Shown: positions 51,433-60,423, counted from the first letter of the stretch. The stretch is 64,000 bases of DNA from Thermocatellispora tengchongensis (GCF_014202315.1 NZ_JACHGN010000002.1:275253-339252); one strand, 5' to 3'. Numbers and translations: made by a program. Notes: generated from the sequence alone by a model not told the origin.

Positions 51433-52485
51433 ATGATGGCGGAAATGACCCCGGTGGACGCCGCTCCGTTCACGCTACGCAACGTGTCCGGGAAACTACG
51501 CGATGGCATCGACGTGTTGGACCGGGAACTGGACGCGGTGCCCCTGCGCACCGTCCTGGACAACGGCAACCGCACCGCCACCCGCAAGGGCCGCACCACC
51601 GCGTGGGGCTCCATGCGCACCAAGCCGGTGGACTGGTTCTGCTTCCAGTCCGGTGACGACGACACCACCGACTGGTATCCGCAGGGGGTGACCTGCGCCT
51701 CCGACGCGGGCGTGGCCGACCCGGCGTTCCTGGTGAGCTGGTACTGGCGGCCCGAGGAGGGCGAGCGCGGCGCGCGGGTGAGCGCGCTGGACCCAGAGAC
51801 GGGGAAGTACCAGCACATCCTGCTGGTGAAGCCGGAGGAGGGCGGCTCCTTCGGCCCGATCGACATCCACGCGGGCGGCATCGCCTGGTACGGCACCACG
51901 TTGTACGTCGCCGACACCGTCCGCGGGCTGCGCGCGTTCTCGCTGGAGCGCATCCTGGACATGAGGACCGGCCGCGACGACGTGGGCGACAAGACGAAGA
52001 TCGGCCGCCACGGCGGCGCGCTGCACGCCTTCGGCTACCGCTACATCATGCCCCAGACCGGCATGTGGCAGGTCGAGACCCGAGGTCCCCGGTTCTCCTT
52101 CGTCGCGGTGGACCGCAGCGGCGAGCGCGATCTGCTGATCTCAGGCGAGTACACCGACGGGCCGGGCGGCGAGCTGGGCCGGGTGGCGCGCTGGCCGCTT
52201 GCCTCCAGCGGGGCCCTGGACGCCTCAGGAGCGGCCGTGGACGCCTTCCGGATGCCCGGACACCGCATCCAGGGCGCGCTGTCCCACGAGGGCACGTGGT
52301 ACTTCAGCCAGACCGCGGGGGCGCGCGGCAACGGCACGCTGATCGTCACCCGCCCCGGCGAGAAGGTCACCGCCCGCCCCTACCCCGTCGGCCCCGAGGA
52401 CCTCACCTGCTGGCGGGAGAAGAAGACGGTGTGGAGCGTGGCGGAGTTCCCCGGGCGCCGCGCCCTGTTCGCCGTCCCCCTGTGA
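51433..52485 (+). CDS. unknown protein, probable beta-propeller-like fold
   Basis: 350 residues; no family recognised. No signal peptide or membrane helix. Repeated beta-rich segments with GGIAWYGTTLYVADTVRGLR, then FSFVAVDRSGERDLLISGEY and HEGTWYFSQTAGARGNGTLI, and a tryptophan-rich first third (DWFCFQSGDDDTTDWYPQG), suggest a propeller or similar binding fold. ATG 51433 (or 51436) follows GGAAGGG. Codon bias is strong, so the gene is real. It is in the same direction as the Dpp/GCS2 genes but has its own leader. Confidence 0.7.
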   Translation: MMAEMTPVDAAPFTLRNVSGKLRDGIDVLDRELDAVPLRTVLDNGNRTATRKGRTTAWGSMRTKPVDWFCFQSGDDDTTDWYPQGVTCASDAGVADPAFLVSWYWRPEEGERGARVSALDPETGKYQHILLVKPEEGGSFGPIDIHAGGIAWYGTTLYVADTVRGLRAFSLERILDMRTGRDDVGDKTKIGRHGGALHAFGYRYIMPQTGMWQVETRGPRFSFVAVDRSGERDLLISGEYTDGPGGELGRVARWPLASSGALDASGAAVDAFRMPGHRIQGALSHEGTWYFSQTAGARGNGTLIVTRPGEKVTARPYPVGPEDLTCWREKKTVWSVAEFPGRRALFAVPL

Positions 52486-52492
52486 GCCCTCC

Positions 52493-52561
52493 GGGCCCCA
52501 GAACAGGGGCCCCAGAACAGGGCCTCGGAACAGGGCCTCTGACAGGGGCCTCAGAACAGGT
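52493..52561. repeat. self-complementary 12-14-bp tandem repeats between convergent genes
   Basis: Five units of the form GGGGCCCCAGAACA (52493-52505, 52506-52519, then diverged GGGCCTCGGAACA, GGGCCTCTGACA and GGGGCCTCAGAACA). GGGCCCC at 52493 pairs with GGGGCCC at 52506 to give a 7-bp stem with a 6-base loop. The array runs into the end of the convergent CbiX-like gene and probably terminates both transcripts. Confidence 0.7.
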
Positions 52562-53375
52562 CGTCCAGTGAGCCGCCGAACTGGCTCGCGGCGAGCTGGA
52601 CGACGTGGGTGTGCGCGCCGAGCGCGTCGGCGTAGCCCGCGCCGATGGCCTCGGCCGCCGTGGCGACCTTGGTCATGTCGGCCTCCGGCCCGATCACGTA
52701 CGGCGCGACGGCCAGCTTGGACGCCCCGATCCGGCGCAGCCGCTCGGCCGCGTCGCCGATGCTCGGCGCGGAGTCGATCGAGGCCGCCACCACGGGCAGC
52801 GCCAGCCGCGCGGCGAGCAGCACCGCCGTGGTCTCCGCGGCGCGGGCCGCCTCCTCGCCGCCCGCCGTCGCCACGATGACCCCGTCCACCGGCGCGGCGA
52901 TGTTGAACAGCCGCATGCGGTCGGCACGGGCCAGCTCCTTGTCCGCCAGCCGGATGTGCAGCGCCTCGGCCAGCAGCGGGTGCGGCCCGAGCGGGTCGGT
53001 GACGATCGCGACGATCCCGCTCTGCGCCACGGCCTCGCGCACCGTGCGGTACACCCGCGAGTACGGCCCGGTGACGAGCGGCACGACGACCGCCGCCAGC
53101 GCGCCCTTCTCCCGCTCCGCGCCCACCTCGGAGAGCTGCTTGGCCACGCCCTCCGCGCCGTCCCCGAGATAGGCCAGCCGCACGTCGACCTGTGGGTTCT
53201 CCACGGCCAGCGCGCCCGCCACGTCGGCGGACACCTGGTCGCCCGAACCTGGCACCGCCAGCACGAGGGCGGGCGCCCCCGGCGGCAGATAGGCCGGCAC
53301 CGGACGGCGGTGCCGCCCGGTGGTCGCGCGAGCCGACCGCTCGCGTATCGGCAACCTCTCGGGAGATTGGTTCAC
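52551..53375 (-). CDS. CbiX-like sirohydrochlorin chelatase-family protein, histidine-less
   Basis: 274 residues with two CbiX-type halves; the second half carries GVIVATAGGEEAARAAE and GASKLAVAPYVIGPEAD and PLVTGPYSRVYRTV is in the first. Standard CbiX enzymes begin with a HGSR or HGTR metal-insertion motif; here the same place reads LAVPGSGD (about 39-46), so the catalytic histidine is absent. It may be a divergent actinobacterial form with another role. The GTG start at 53375 lies 8 bases after a perfect-looking -10, so the mRNA is probably leaderless; an in-frame ATG at 53477 is less likely. Confidence 0.75.
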   Translation of the reverse strand: MNQSPERLPIRERSARATTGRHRRPVPAYLPPGAPALVLAVPGSGDQVSADVAGALAVENPQVDVRLAYLGDGAEGVAKQLSEVGAEREKGALAAVVVPLVTGPYSRVYRTVREAVAQSGIVAIVTDPLGPHPLLAEALHIRLADKELARADRMRLFNIAAPVDGVIVATAGGEEAARAAETTAVLLAARLALPVVAASIDSAPSIGDAAERLRRIGASKLAVAPYVIGPEADMTKVATAAEAIGAGYADALGAHTHVVQLAASQFGGSLDDLF

Positions 53376-53383
53376 ATCGGCGG

Positions 53384-53389
53384 ATTTTA
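53384..53389 (-). promoter_or_regulatory. -10 box TAAAAT for a leaderless CbiX-like mRNA
   Basis: TAAAAT on the minus strand ends 8 bases before the GTG start. No Shine-Dalgarno sequence lies between, so transcription would begin at or next to the start codon. The -35 region is not clear. Confidence 0.55.
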
Positions 53390-53488
53390 GGTGGATTTGG
53401 CGCTCACGGTGTACTAAAAAGATCTGTATCTCTCTGACCTGCGACAATGCGGAACCCATCGCGTGGCTCCGCGGCACCGCGGGAGGGG

Positions 53489-54703
53489 TCAGCCCGTGGT
53501 CGCGACGAACACCGTGCCGTGTCCGGACAGCATCAGCGGGCCGGCGGAGGCCGGGGCGAACGCCGAGGCCCCCGGCGCGAGCGCGATCTCGTCGTGCTCG
53601 CCCGGCGTGCCGTGCTCAAGCCGATCGCCCGGGTTCCCCTGGCCGTCTCGCGGGCGGCGCCGCACGGTGACCGTGCCCGCGACGGACAGCAGGATGCGCG
53701 GCCCGGTGGCCGGCAGATCAAGATTACCGTCGAGCCGTACGCGCGACAGCCGGAATTCCGCGGCGGGGGTCTCGTACACCTCCACGCCGTCGCGGGCGGC
53801 CGGGCGCACCACGGCGGGCTCGGCCGGCTCGGGCGACAGGATCGCCAGCAGCTCCGGGATGTCGATGTGCTTGCCGGTCAGGCCGCCCCGCAGCACGTTG
53901 TCGGACGAGCCCATGATCTCCACGCCCACGCCGCGCATGTAGCTGTGGGGCTGGCCCGCGGGGACGTACATGGCCTCGCCGGGCGCGAGGACGACCCGGT
54001 TCATGCACAGCGCGATCACCACGCCGGAGTCGCCCGGATAGTGCCCGGCCAGACCGGCCGCCCAGACCAGGTCCTCCCGCGCCGCGCACGCGGCGGCCAC
54101 CGCCGACACCAGGGGCTCCCGCTCGGCGGCCGGCAGCGTCAGCAGCTCCGAGACGGCCGTGTGCACGGCCCCGGCCGACAGCAGCTTGACCGTGGGCTCC
54201 AGCGCGGGCACGCCCAGGGACTCCAGCAGCGCGGCCGACTCCGCGGGCGCCCGGAAGCCGCTCAGGGCCTCGAACGGCTCCAGGGCGCACAACAGCTCCG
54301 GCTTGGCGTACGGGTCGCGGTAGTTGCGATCAGGGGCGCCCAGCGGGATGCCGGCGCGGTTCTCGCGCTCGAAGCCTGCCGCCGCCTGCTCCGGGCTCGG
54401 GTGCACCTGCAGCGACAGCGGCTCGTCGGCCGCCAGGACCTTCAGCAGGAACGGCAGCCGCGGCCCGAACCGGCCCAGCGCCTCGGCCCCCAGCGTGCCC
54501 TCGGGGTCGCCGGCGATCAGGTCGGGCAGCGGGATCGGCCCGCCCCTGGTGGTCAGCACCGACGGCGAGGCCGGGTGCGCCCCCATCCACAGCTCCGCCT
54601 CCGGGCCGGCGGCGGGCTCGCGGCCCTGCAGAGCGGCGATGGCGGTGCGCGACCCCCACGCGTACGGGCGGATCGGGTTGGTCATGGGCAGTACGGCGGT
54701 CAT
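53489..54703 (-). CDS. manA: mannose-6-phosphate isomerase, class I
   Basis: 404 residues. Converts fructose-6-phosphate and mannose-6-phosphate; feeds glycoconjugate and cell-wall mannose. Zinc motifs SLQVHPSPEQAAAGFERE and NYRDPYAKPELLCAL, and AGQPHSYMRGVGVEIMGSSDN in the C-terminal cupin, are intact. YAWGS near the start is typical. It lies downstream of the ROK kinase gene on the same strand, suggesting a sugar-phosphate operon. Confidence 0.93.
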   Translation of the reverse strand: MTAVLPMTNPIRPYAWGSRTAIAALQGREPAAGPEAELWMGAHPASPSVLTTRGGPIPLPDLIAGDPEGTLGAEALGRFGPRLPFLLKVLAADEPLSLQVHPSPEQAAAGFERENRAGIPLGAPDRNYRDPYAKPELLCALEPFEALSGFRAPAESAALLESLGVPALEPTVKLLSAGAVHTAVSELLTLPAAEREPLVSAVAAACAAREDLVWAAGLAGHYPGDSGVVIALCMNRVVLAPGEAMYVPAGQPHSYMRGVGVEIMGSSDNVLRGGLTGKHIDIPELLAILSPEPAEPAVVRPAARDGVEVYETPAAEFRLSRVRLDGNLDLPATGPRILLSVAGTVTVRRRPRDGQGNPGDRLEHGTPGEHDEIALAPGASAFAPASAGPLMLSGHGTVFVATTG

Positions 54704-54744
54704 CGAGGCTCCTGTGGTCGTGCGTGCTGGTCGGGGGACGCTGG

Positions 54745-55713
54745 TCAGGGGACGGAGGTGGTGGCCCGCAGGGGCGTGGCCGCGAGGGCGAGCAGCGCCA
54801 CCCGGGCGGCGCCCACCAGCCCGGCGTCTCCGCCGAGCGCCGCGGGCAGCACCCGCAGGCGGCGTACGAAGCCGAGATGGGTGTGCTCGCGCACGTGCCG
54901 GCGCAGCGGCCCGAACAGGATCTCACCCGCGCCCGCCACGCCGCCGCCCACCACCACCTGATCGAGGTCGCAGATCGTGGCCACGGCGACGATGCCCGCG
55001 GCCAGGGTGCGCGCCCCGCGGTCGAACGCGGCCAGCGCCACCGGGTCGCCCGCGCCCGCGTCGGCCGCCAGCAGGCGGGCGTCGGCGTCGTCCTCGCCGG
55101 TCCGCCAGCCCTGCGCGCGCGCCCACCGCACCAGCGAGGGGCCGCTCGCCACCGCCTCCACGCAGCCGCGGTTGCCGCAGGCGCACTCGGGCCCGGCCGG
55201 ATCGACGCTGATGTGCCCGAAGTGCCCGGCGTTGCCGGTCGGCCCCGGGTACGGCTCGCCGCCCAGCACCAGCCCGCCCCCGATCCCGGTCGAGACGACG
55301 ATGCCCAGCATGGTGCCGCCCGGCGTGCCCGCCCCGCGCCAGCTCTCGCCGACGGCCGCGGCCACGGCGTCGCCCACCAGCACGGCCGGCACGCCCGGGA
55401 CCGCACGGCGCACGTGGTCGAGCAGCGGGAAGTCGCGCCAGGCGGCGATGTTCACCGGGCTGACCGTGCCCTCCGCCGGGTCGATCGGCCCGGCGGAGGC
55501 GACCCCGACCGCCGCCGGCGCGGCGCCCGCCGCGACCTCGGCCACCAGGCCGAGCAGCGCGTCCGCGACGGCCATCGGGTCGGGCGAGGCCGGCGTGGGC
55601 CCCTGTGCCCGCCGCAGCAGCCGCCCGTCGGGCCCGGCCAGCGCCACGGCCAGCTTCGTCCCCCCGACGTCGATCGCCAGCACGGGACCGGGAGAAGGCG
55701 CGATAGGTGTCAT
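54745..55713 (-). CDS. ROK family sugar kinase
   Basis: 322 residues. ATP-binding start AIDVGGTKLAVALAG, mid block VSTGIGGGLVLGG, catalytic Asp in GDAVAAAVGES and the zinc motif CACGNRGCVEAV. No helix-turn-helix, so this member is an enzyme (glucokinase, mannokinase or acetylated-sugar kinase). ATG overlaps the stop of the ROK repressor by 4 bp. With manA downstream, mannose or glucose phosphorylation is most plausible. Confidence 0.88.
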   Translation of the reverse strand: MTPIAPSPGPVLAIDVGGTKLAVALAGPDGRLLRRAQGPTPASPDPMAVADALLGLVAEVAAGAAPAAVGVASAGPIDPAEGTVSPVNIAAWRDFPLLDHVRRAVPGVPAVLVGDAVAAAVGESWRGAGTPGGTMLGIVVSTGIGGGLVLGGEPYPGPTGNAGHFGHISVDPAGPECACGNRGCVEAVASGPSLVRWARAQGWRTGEDDADARLLAADAGAGDPVALAAFDRGARTLAAGIVAVATICDLDQVVVGGGVAGAGEILFGPLRRHVREHTHLGFVRRLRVLPAALGGDAGLVGAARVALLALAATPLRATTSVP

Positions 55714-56981
55714 ATGTGTCCTTGGCTGATCAGAGTGCCGACATCGGGCGCGAACGCCCGGTGGAACACCAGCGACGCCGCCCCCACCGCCGCGGCGGAG
55801 GGAGAGCCGCCGTCCGGCGAGGCGAGCCCGGAGACCTCGACCCGCACGGTGCGCAGGCGGCGCGCGATGGCCCGCGAGGCGACCGCCCCGGCCACGGTGC
55901 CGCGGAAGATCTCCGCCGCCGCGCCCAGGCCCGGCCCGCCGAGCACCACCAGGTCGAGGTCCAGCATGTTCACGATCCCGACGACGGCGTCGGCCAGCCG
56001 CTCCGCCGCCGTCCGCACGACTCCGGCCGCCACCTCGTCGCCGTCGGCGGCGGCGGCCAGCACCCGTGCGTACGTCACCCGCCGGGGGTCCTTGGCGTAC
56101 AGGGCGGCCAGAGTCCCGCCCGCCCCCGGCGCGGCCAGCCGCTCGCGGACCGCCGCCACGATCGCCGCGGGCCGGCACACGGCCTCCACGCACCCGCGGT
56201 TGCCGCAGTGGCACGCCGGCCCGTCGGGCACCACCGTGATGTGCCCGAACTCCGCCGCGTTCAGCGAGCGGCCCCGGTAGATCCGCCCGTCCAGGAACAG
56301 CCCGCCCCCGATGCCCGTGCCCAGGTACACGTAGGCGAAGCTGGCCGCCGTACGCCCGAGCCCGGCCCACCGCTCCCCGATCGCGGCGGCCGTCGCGTCG
56401 TTCTCGACCGCCACCGGGAACCCCGTGGCCTCGCCCAGCAGGTCGCGGATCGGCGCCTCCGCCCAGGACCCGAGCTGCGGCGGGAACACCACGTTCCCCC
56501 CGCGCTGGTCGATCGGCCCCGGGCAGGCCAGCCCGACCCCCATCACCCGCTCCCGCGCGACCCCCGCCTCGCTCAGCAGCCGCCGCACCGCGCCCCCGAC
56601 CCGCCGCGCCAGCGCTTCCGGCTCGACGTCCCCCCGCACGGCCCCCCGGCGCACCCGCACCGGCCGCCCGGCCAGGTCGGCCAGCACGTAGTGGATCTCG
56701 CCCGGGTCGAAGTGCACCCCCACCGCGTGCCCCGCCTCGGGGTCCACCCGCAGGATCGTCCGCGGCTTCCCGCCGCCGGACGGCTCGGCCCCGACCTCCC
56801 GGACCAACCCCTCCTCCAGCAGCCGTCGCACGATCACCGAGACCGTCTGCGCCGTGAGCCCGGTCAGCTCCGCGATCTCCACCCGGCTGATCCCGCCGGC
56901 CTCCTGGATCGCCCCGAGCACCACGCTCCGGTTGTAGCTCCCCAACCCGGGGAGGTTGGCCCCCGACTGCATGACCCTCAT
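55710..56981 (-). CDS. ROK family transcriptional repressor (NagC/XylR type)
   Basis: 423 residues. An N-terminal winged helix (SRVEIAELTGLTAQTVSVIV, then RRLLEEGLVREV) is fused to a ROK sugar-binding domain with YLGTGIGGGLFL and CHCGNRGCVEAV. It probably represses its own operon (ROK kinase, manA) until a sugar or sugar phosphate binds. An inverted repeat directly upstream is the likely site. No strong ribosome site precedes the ATG at 56981. Confidence 0.9.
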   Translation of the reverse strand: MRVMQSGANLPGLGSYNRSVVLGAIQEAGGISRVEIAELTGLTAQTVSVIVRRLLEEGLVREVGAEPSGGGKPRTILRVDPEAGHAVGVHFDPGEIHYVLADLAGRPVRVRRGAVRGDVEPEALARRVGGAVRRLLSEAGVARERVMGVGLACPGPIDQRGGNVVFPPQLGSWAEAPIRDLLGEATGFPVAVENDATAAAIGERWAGLGRTAASFAYVYLGTGIGGGLFLDGRIYRGRSLNAAEFGHITVVPDGPACHCGNRGCVEAVCRPAAIVAAVRERLAAPGAGGTLAALYAKDPRRVTYARVLAAAADGDEVAAGVVRTAAERLADAVVGIVNMLDLDLVVLGGPGLGAAAEIFRGTVAGAVASRAIARRLRTVRVEVSGLASPDGGSPSAAAVGAASLVFHRAFAPDVGTLISQGHI

Positions 56982-56991
56982 CCTGCCATAT

Positions 56992-57010
56992 CTAAATCAG
57001 AACGACTTAG
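56992..57010. promoter_or_regulatory. inverted repeat before the ROK repressor gene
   Basis: CTAAATC-N5-GACTTAG, 7-bp arms with one mismatch, 10 bp upstream of the start codon in an AT-rich patch. Size and base content resemble NagC/Mlc-type sites. Probable autoregulatory operator. Confidence 0.55.
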
Positions 57011-57051
57011 TTAGTCCCCCCTCGCATGACGACCCCCGTGGCCGCGGCAGG

Positions 57052-58083
57052 TCAGGGGAGGTGGGGGACGATCATGGTGACGCCGGGGGTGGCGCCCACG
57101 GCGGGGAGCGCGGCCGGGGCCTCGTCGAGGGGGACGGTGCGGGTGACCAGGAGGTCGGGCCGGAGGCGGCCGGAGGCGATCAGGGCCATCATCTCGGGGT
57201 AGGCGTGGGCCGGCATGCCGTGGCTGCCCAGCACCTCCAGCTCGTAGGCGATGGCGCGGCCCATCGGCACGGCCGTCTCGCCCGGGAGGAGGCCGACCTG
57301 GACGTGGCGGCCCCGGCGGCGCAGGCCCAGGATCGAGGCGGCACAGGTGGCCGGGGAGCCCAGGGCGTCCAGCGAGAGGTGCGCGCCGCCCGCGGTGGCC
57401 TCGGTGACCCGGGGGGCGGTGGGCTCGCCGTCCGCCAGGATCGTGGCGGCGGCGCCGAAGGTGCGGGCCAGGGAGAGCGCGGCCGGGTTGACGTCCACCG
57501 CCACGACCTGGGCGCCCGCGGCGGCGGCGATCATGACCGCGGACAGGCCGACCCCGCCGCAGCCGTGCACCGCCACCCACTCGCCGGGGCGCACCCGGCC
57601 GACCTGGGCCACCGCCCGGAAGGCGGTCGCGAAGCGGCAGCCCAGGCTCGCCGCCGTCACCGCGGTCATCTCGTCGGGCACCGCCACGAGGTTGACGTCG
57701 GCGTGCTCGATCGCGACGTACTCGGCGAAGGAGCCCCAGTGGGTGAAGCCGGGCTGCGTCTGGCGCTCGCACACCTGCTGGTCCCCGGCCGCGCACGCCG
57801 CACAGCTCCCGCACGCGCACACGAACGGGACCGTCACCCGGTCGCCGGGGCGATGGCGCGTCACGGCCGGGCCCACCTCGGTCACCACGCCGGCGAACTC
57901 GTGCCCGGGGACGTGCGGGAAGGCGCGGATGTCCGGGTCGTGGCCCTGCCAGCCGTGCCAGTCGCTGCGGCACACCCCGGTCGCCTCGACGCGGATCACC
58001 GCCCCGGCCGGGGACGGCTCGGGGACGGGCACCTCGGCGAGCGTGAGAGGGCCGCCGAACTCCTCGTAGATGACCGCACGCAT
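57052..58083 (-). CDS. zinc-dependent alcohol dehydrogenase
   Basis: 343-residue medium-chain dehydrogenase. Catalytic-zinc residues in [14 protein letters not shown] and [13 protein letters not shown], structural-zinc cysteines in [17 protein letters not shown], and the Rossmann [13 protein letters not shown] motif are present. Closest in pattern to actinobacterial AdhP-like enzymes; the alcohol is unknown. Upstream on the same strand, 43 bp away, lies a lactate monooxygenase, so the two could be cotranscribed. Confidence 0.92.
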   Translation of the reverse strand: MRAVIYEEFGGPLTLAEVPVPEPSPAGAVIRVEATGVCRSDWHGWQGHDPDIRAFPHVPGHEFAGVVTEVGPAVTRHRPGDRVTVPFVCACGSCAACAAGDQQVCERQTQPGFTHWGSFAEYVAIEHADVNLVAVPDEMTAVTAASLGCRFATAFRAVAQVGRVRPGEWVAVHGCGGVGLSAVMIAAAAGAQVVAVDVNPAALSLARTFGAAATILADGEPTAPRVTEATAGGAHLSLDALGSPATCAASILGLRRRGRHVQVGLLPGETAVPMGRAIAYELEVLGSHGMPAHAYPEMMALIASGRLRPDLLVTRTVPLDEAPAALPAVGATPGVTMIVPHLP

Positions 58084-58126
58084 CCGGCCACGGTACCGCG
58101 CGCGCCGTCCGCGCTCCGCACGGGTC

Positions 58127-59296
58127 TCAGGCCGGGGCGAGCAGGCCCGGGTTCAGTTCGGCGATCGTGGTCTGGCCGCTGAGCGCCAGGGTCAGGTCCA
58201 GCTCGGCGAGCAGGCAGCGCAGCACGTGGCGCACGCCGTCCTCGCCGCCCAGGGCCAGCCCGTAGGCGTACGGGCGGCCGACCAGCACGGCGCGCGCGCC
58301 CAGCGCGAGCGCCTTGACCACATCGGCGCCGGTGCGCACGCCGCTGTCCAGCAGCACCTCCGCCCGGTCGCCGACCGCCGCGACCACCCCGGGCAGCGCG
58401 TCCAGCGCGCCGACCGAGCCGTCCACCTGCCGCCCGCCGTGGTTGGAGACCACGATGCCGTCCATGCCCGCGTCCACGGCGCGACGGGCGTCGTCGGGGT
58501 GCAGGATGCCCTTCAGCGCGATCGGGCCCCGCCAGTGCTCGCGCAGGAACGCCAGGTCGGCCCAGGTCTTGCGCGGGTCGGCGAACTGGTCGGCCCAGCG
58601 CAGCACCGCCGCCTGCACGTCCTCCTCCGGCGGGCGCGCCAGCCCGGCGCGGAACGCCGGGTCGCTGAAGTAGTTGGCCACGCCGACGCCGCGCAGGAAC
58701 GGCAGGTACGCGTGGTCCAGGTCGCGGGGCCGCCAGGCCAGCATCCAGGTGTCCAGGGTCACCACCAGCGCGGAGTATCCGGCGGCCTCGGCCCGGGAGA
58801 GCAGGCTGATCGCCAGGTCGCGGTCCTTGGGCCAGTAGAGCTGGTACCAGCGCGGGCCGTCGCCGCCCGCCTCCGCGACCTCCTCCATCGTGTACGACGC
58901 CGCCGTGCTCAGCACGATCGGCACGCCCAGCGAGGCGGCGGCCCGCGCCACGGCCAGCTCGCCCTCGGGGTGGGCGATCGACAGCACGCCCACCGGCGCC
59001 GTCATCACCGGGGCCGGCATGGCGGTGCCGAGCACGGTCGTGCCCAGGTCGCGCTTGGAGACGTCGCGGAGCATGCGCGGCACGATCCGCCACCGGTCGA
59101 ACGCCTCACGGTTGGCCCGCACGGTCGCGCCCGACCCCGCGCCGCCCGAGACGTACCCGAACGCCTCCGGCTCCATCCGCGCCCGCGCCGCCTCCTCCAG
59201 CATGGTGAGGTCGGTGGGGAACGCCGGGCGCCGCCCGGCCAGGCCGTCGAGGTAGATCTCGAACTGGTACGCACTGAGCGGCGGCTCCGCACTCAT
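58127..59296 (-). CDS. lactate 2-monooxygenase
   Basis: 389-residue FMN enzyme of the 2-hydroxy-acid oxidase family. GLVITLDTW-like block [20 protein letters not shown] with [19 protein letters not shown] [33 protein letters not shown] and [14 protein letters not shown] match mycobacterial lactate 2-monooxygenase (about 394 residues), which turns L-lactate to acetate and CO2. Acetate would suit the acetate symporter genes of this chromosome. ATG 59296 follows GGAGGG. A 14-bp palindrome lies just upstream. Confidence 0.85.
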   Translation of the reverse strand: MSAEPPLSAYQFEIYLDGLAGRRPAFPTDLTMLEEAARARMEPEAFGYVSGGAGSGATVRANREAFDRWRIVPRMLRDVSKRDLGTTVLGTAMPAPVMTAPVGVLSIAHPEGELAVARAAASLGVPIVLSTAASYTMEEVAEAGGDGPRWYQLYWPKDRDLAISLLSRAEAAGYSALVVTLDTWMLAWRPRDLDHAYLPFLRGVGVANYFSDPAFRAGLARPPEEDVQAAVLRWADQFADPRKTWADLAFLREHWRGPIALKGILHPDDARRAVDAGMDGIVVSNHGGRQVDGSVGALDALPGVVAAVGDRAEVLLDSGVRTGADVVKALALGARAVLVGRPYAYGLALGGEDGVRHVLRCLLAELDLTLALSGQTTIAELNPGLLAPA

Positions 59297-59318
59297 GGTC
59301 TGCCCTCCATGTCCAGAA

Positions 59319-59332
59319 CATACGTCGGTATG
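59319..59332. promoter_or_regulatory. palindrome CATAC-GTCG-GTATG
   Basis: 14-bp perfect inverted repeat 22 bp before the lactate monooxygenase start, in the divergent gap. Candidate operator, possibly for a GntR-type (LldR-like) regulator, though none is encoded beside it. Confidence 0.45.
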
Positions 59333-59447
59333 CCCGCGCTGACCATGGCCCGCGCCTGGACGCCCGGTCCAGACACGACCGCGCCGCGTTGCCGCCGAGG
59401 ACGGCCGGGACCTGGGTTCGCTTCATGAATCGTGGTCGAATGGGGAT

Positions 59448-60335
59448 ATGAAGGTACGTATTGGGATCGCGCCGCCGCCCGGAGAGCCCGCCGACCGGCT
59501 GCCCGGCACCGTGGACCGGGCCGAGGAGCTGGGCATCGACTCCCTCTGGCTGTCGGAGCTCGTGTACGGGCCGTCCGCCGAGCCCGTCGCGGGTATGGCG
59601 TACGCGCTGGCCCGCACCACCCGGCTCAAGGTCGGCACGGGCGTGGCCATCCTGCCCGGACGCCACCCGGTGCTCGTCGCCAAGCAGCTCGCCTCGCTGG
59701 CCGCGCTCGCCCCCGGCCGGGTGCTGCCCGCCTTCGGGCTCCAGCCCGCCCGCCCCGAGGAGCGCGCGCTCTTCCCGCTCCCCGGCGACGGCAACCGGGG
59801 CGCGGTCTTCGACGAGGCGATGCGGCTGCTGCGTCTGCTGCTCACCCAGGACACCGTGACCTTCAAGGGCGAGTTCTACCGGGTCGAGGACGCGCACATC
59901 GGCCCGCGCCCGGTCAAGCCGCTGGACATCTGGCTGGGCGGCAGCGGCCCGGCGGCGCTGCGCCGCGTCGGGCGGCTCGCCGACGGCTGGCTGGCCAGCT
60001 TCCTCACCCCCGAGCAGGCGGGAGCCGGCCGTGCCGCCATCATGGCCCACGCCGAGGAGGCCGGCCGCGAGATCGAGCCCGACCACTACGGCATCAGCCT
60101 GGCGGTCGCCGCCGAGGCGATCCCGGCCGAGGTGGCCGCCGCCGTACGCCGCCGCGCCCCCGGCGCCGACCCGGCCGCGCTCGTCCCCGTCGGCTGGCCG
60201 GCCGCGCGGGAGGCGGTCGAGCGGTACGTGGCCCAGGGCATCACCAAGTTCGTCGTACGCCCCGCGGGCCCCGTCCCCGACACGGGGGAGTGGCTGGCGG
60301 AGTTCGCCGCGGAAATGTCCCCCCTGCAAACCTGA
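59448..60335 (+). CDS. luciferase-like (LLM class) oxidoreductase
   Basis: 295-residue bacterial-luciferase-fold enzyme using FMN or F420. VDRAEELGIDSLWLSELVYG, ARTTRLKVGTGVAILPGRHP, LAALAPGRVLPAFG and the KPLDIWLGGSGPAALRR late block are typical of the F420-type actinobacterial branch. Substrate unknown. ATG 59448 is divergent from the lactate monooxygenase gene. The stop codon is inside the first unit of a tandem array. Confidence 0.88.
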   Translation: MKVRIGIAPPPGEPADRLPGTVDRAEELGIDSLWLSELVYGPSAEPVAGMAYALARTTRLKVGTGVAILPGRHPVLVAKQLASLAALAPGRVLPAFGLQPARPEERALFPLPGDGNRGAVFDEAMRLLRLLLTQDTVTFKGEFYRVEDAHIGPRPVKPLDIWLGGSGPAALRRVGRLADGWLASFLTPEQAGAGRAAIMAHAEEAGREIEPDHYGISLAVAAEAIPAEVAAAVRRRAPGADPAALVPVGWPAAREAVERYVAQGITKFVVRPAGPVPDTGEWLAEFAAEMSPLQT

Positions 60336-60423
60336 CCCCGTGCCAACCTGAACCCCGGCGAACCCGAACCCCGGCGAACCTGAACCCCGGCGAACCTGAA
60401 CCCGCGCGAACCTGAACTCGGCC
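60328..60423. repeat. 16-bp tandem array beginning at the LLM-enzyme stop codon
   Basis: About five and a half units of AACCTGAACCCCGGCG or close variants (60328, 60345, 60361, 60377, 60393, 60409). The first unit contains the TGA stop (60333-60335). Because 16 is not a multiple of three, the TGA triplets fall in all three frames. Confidence 0.85.
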
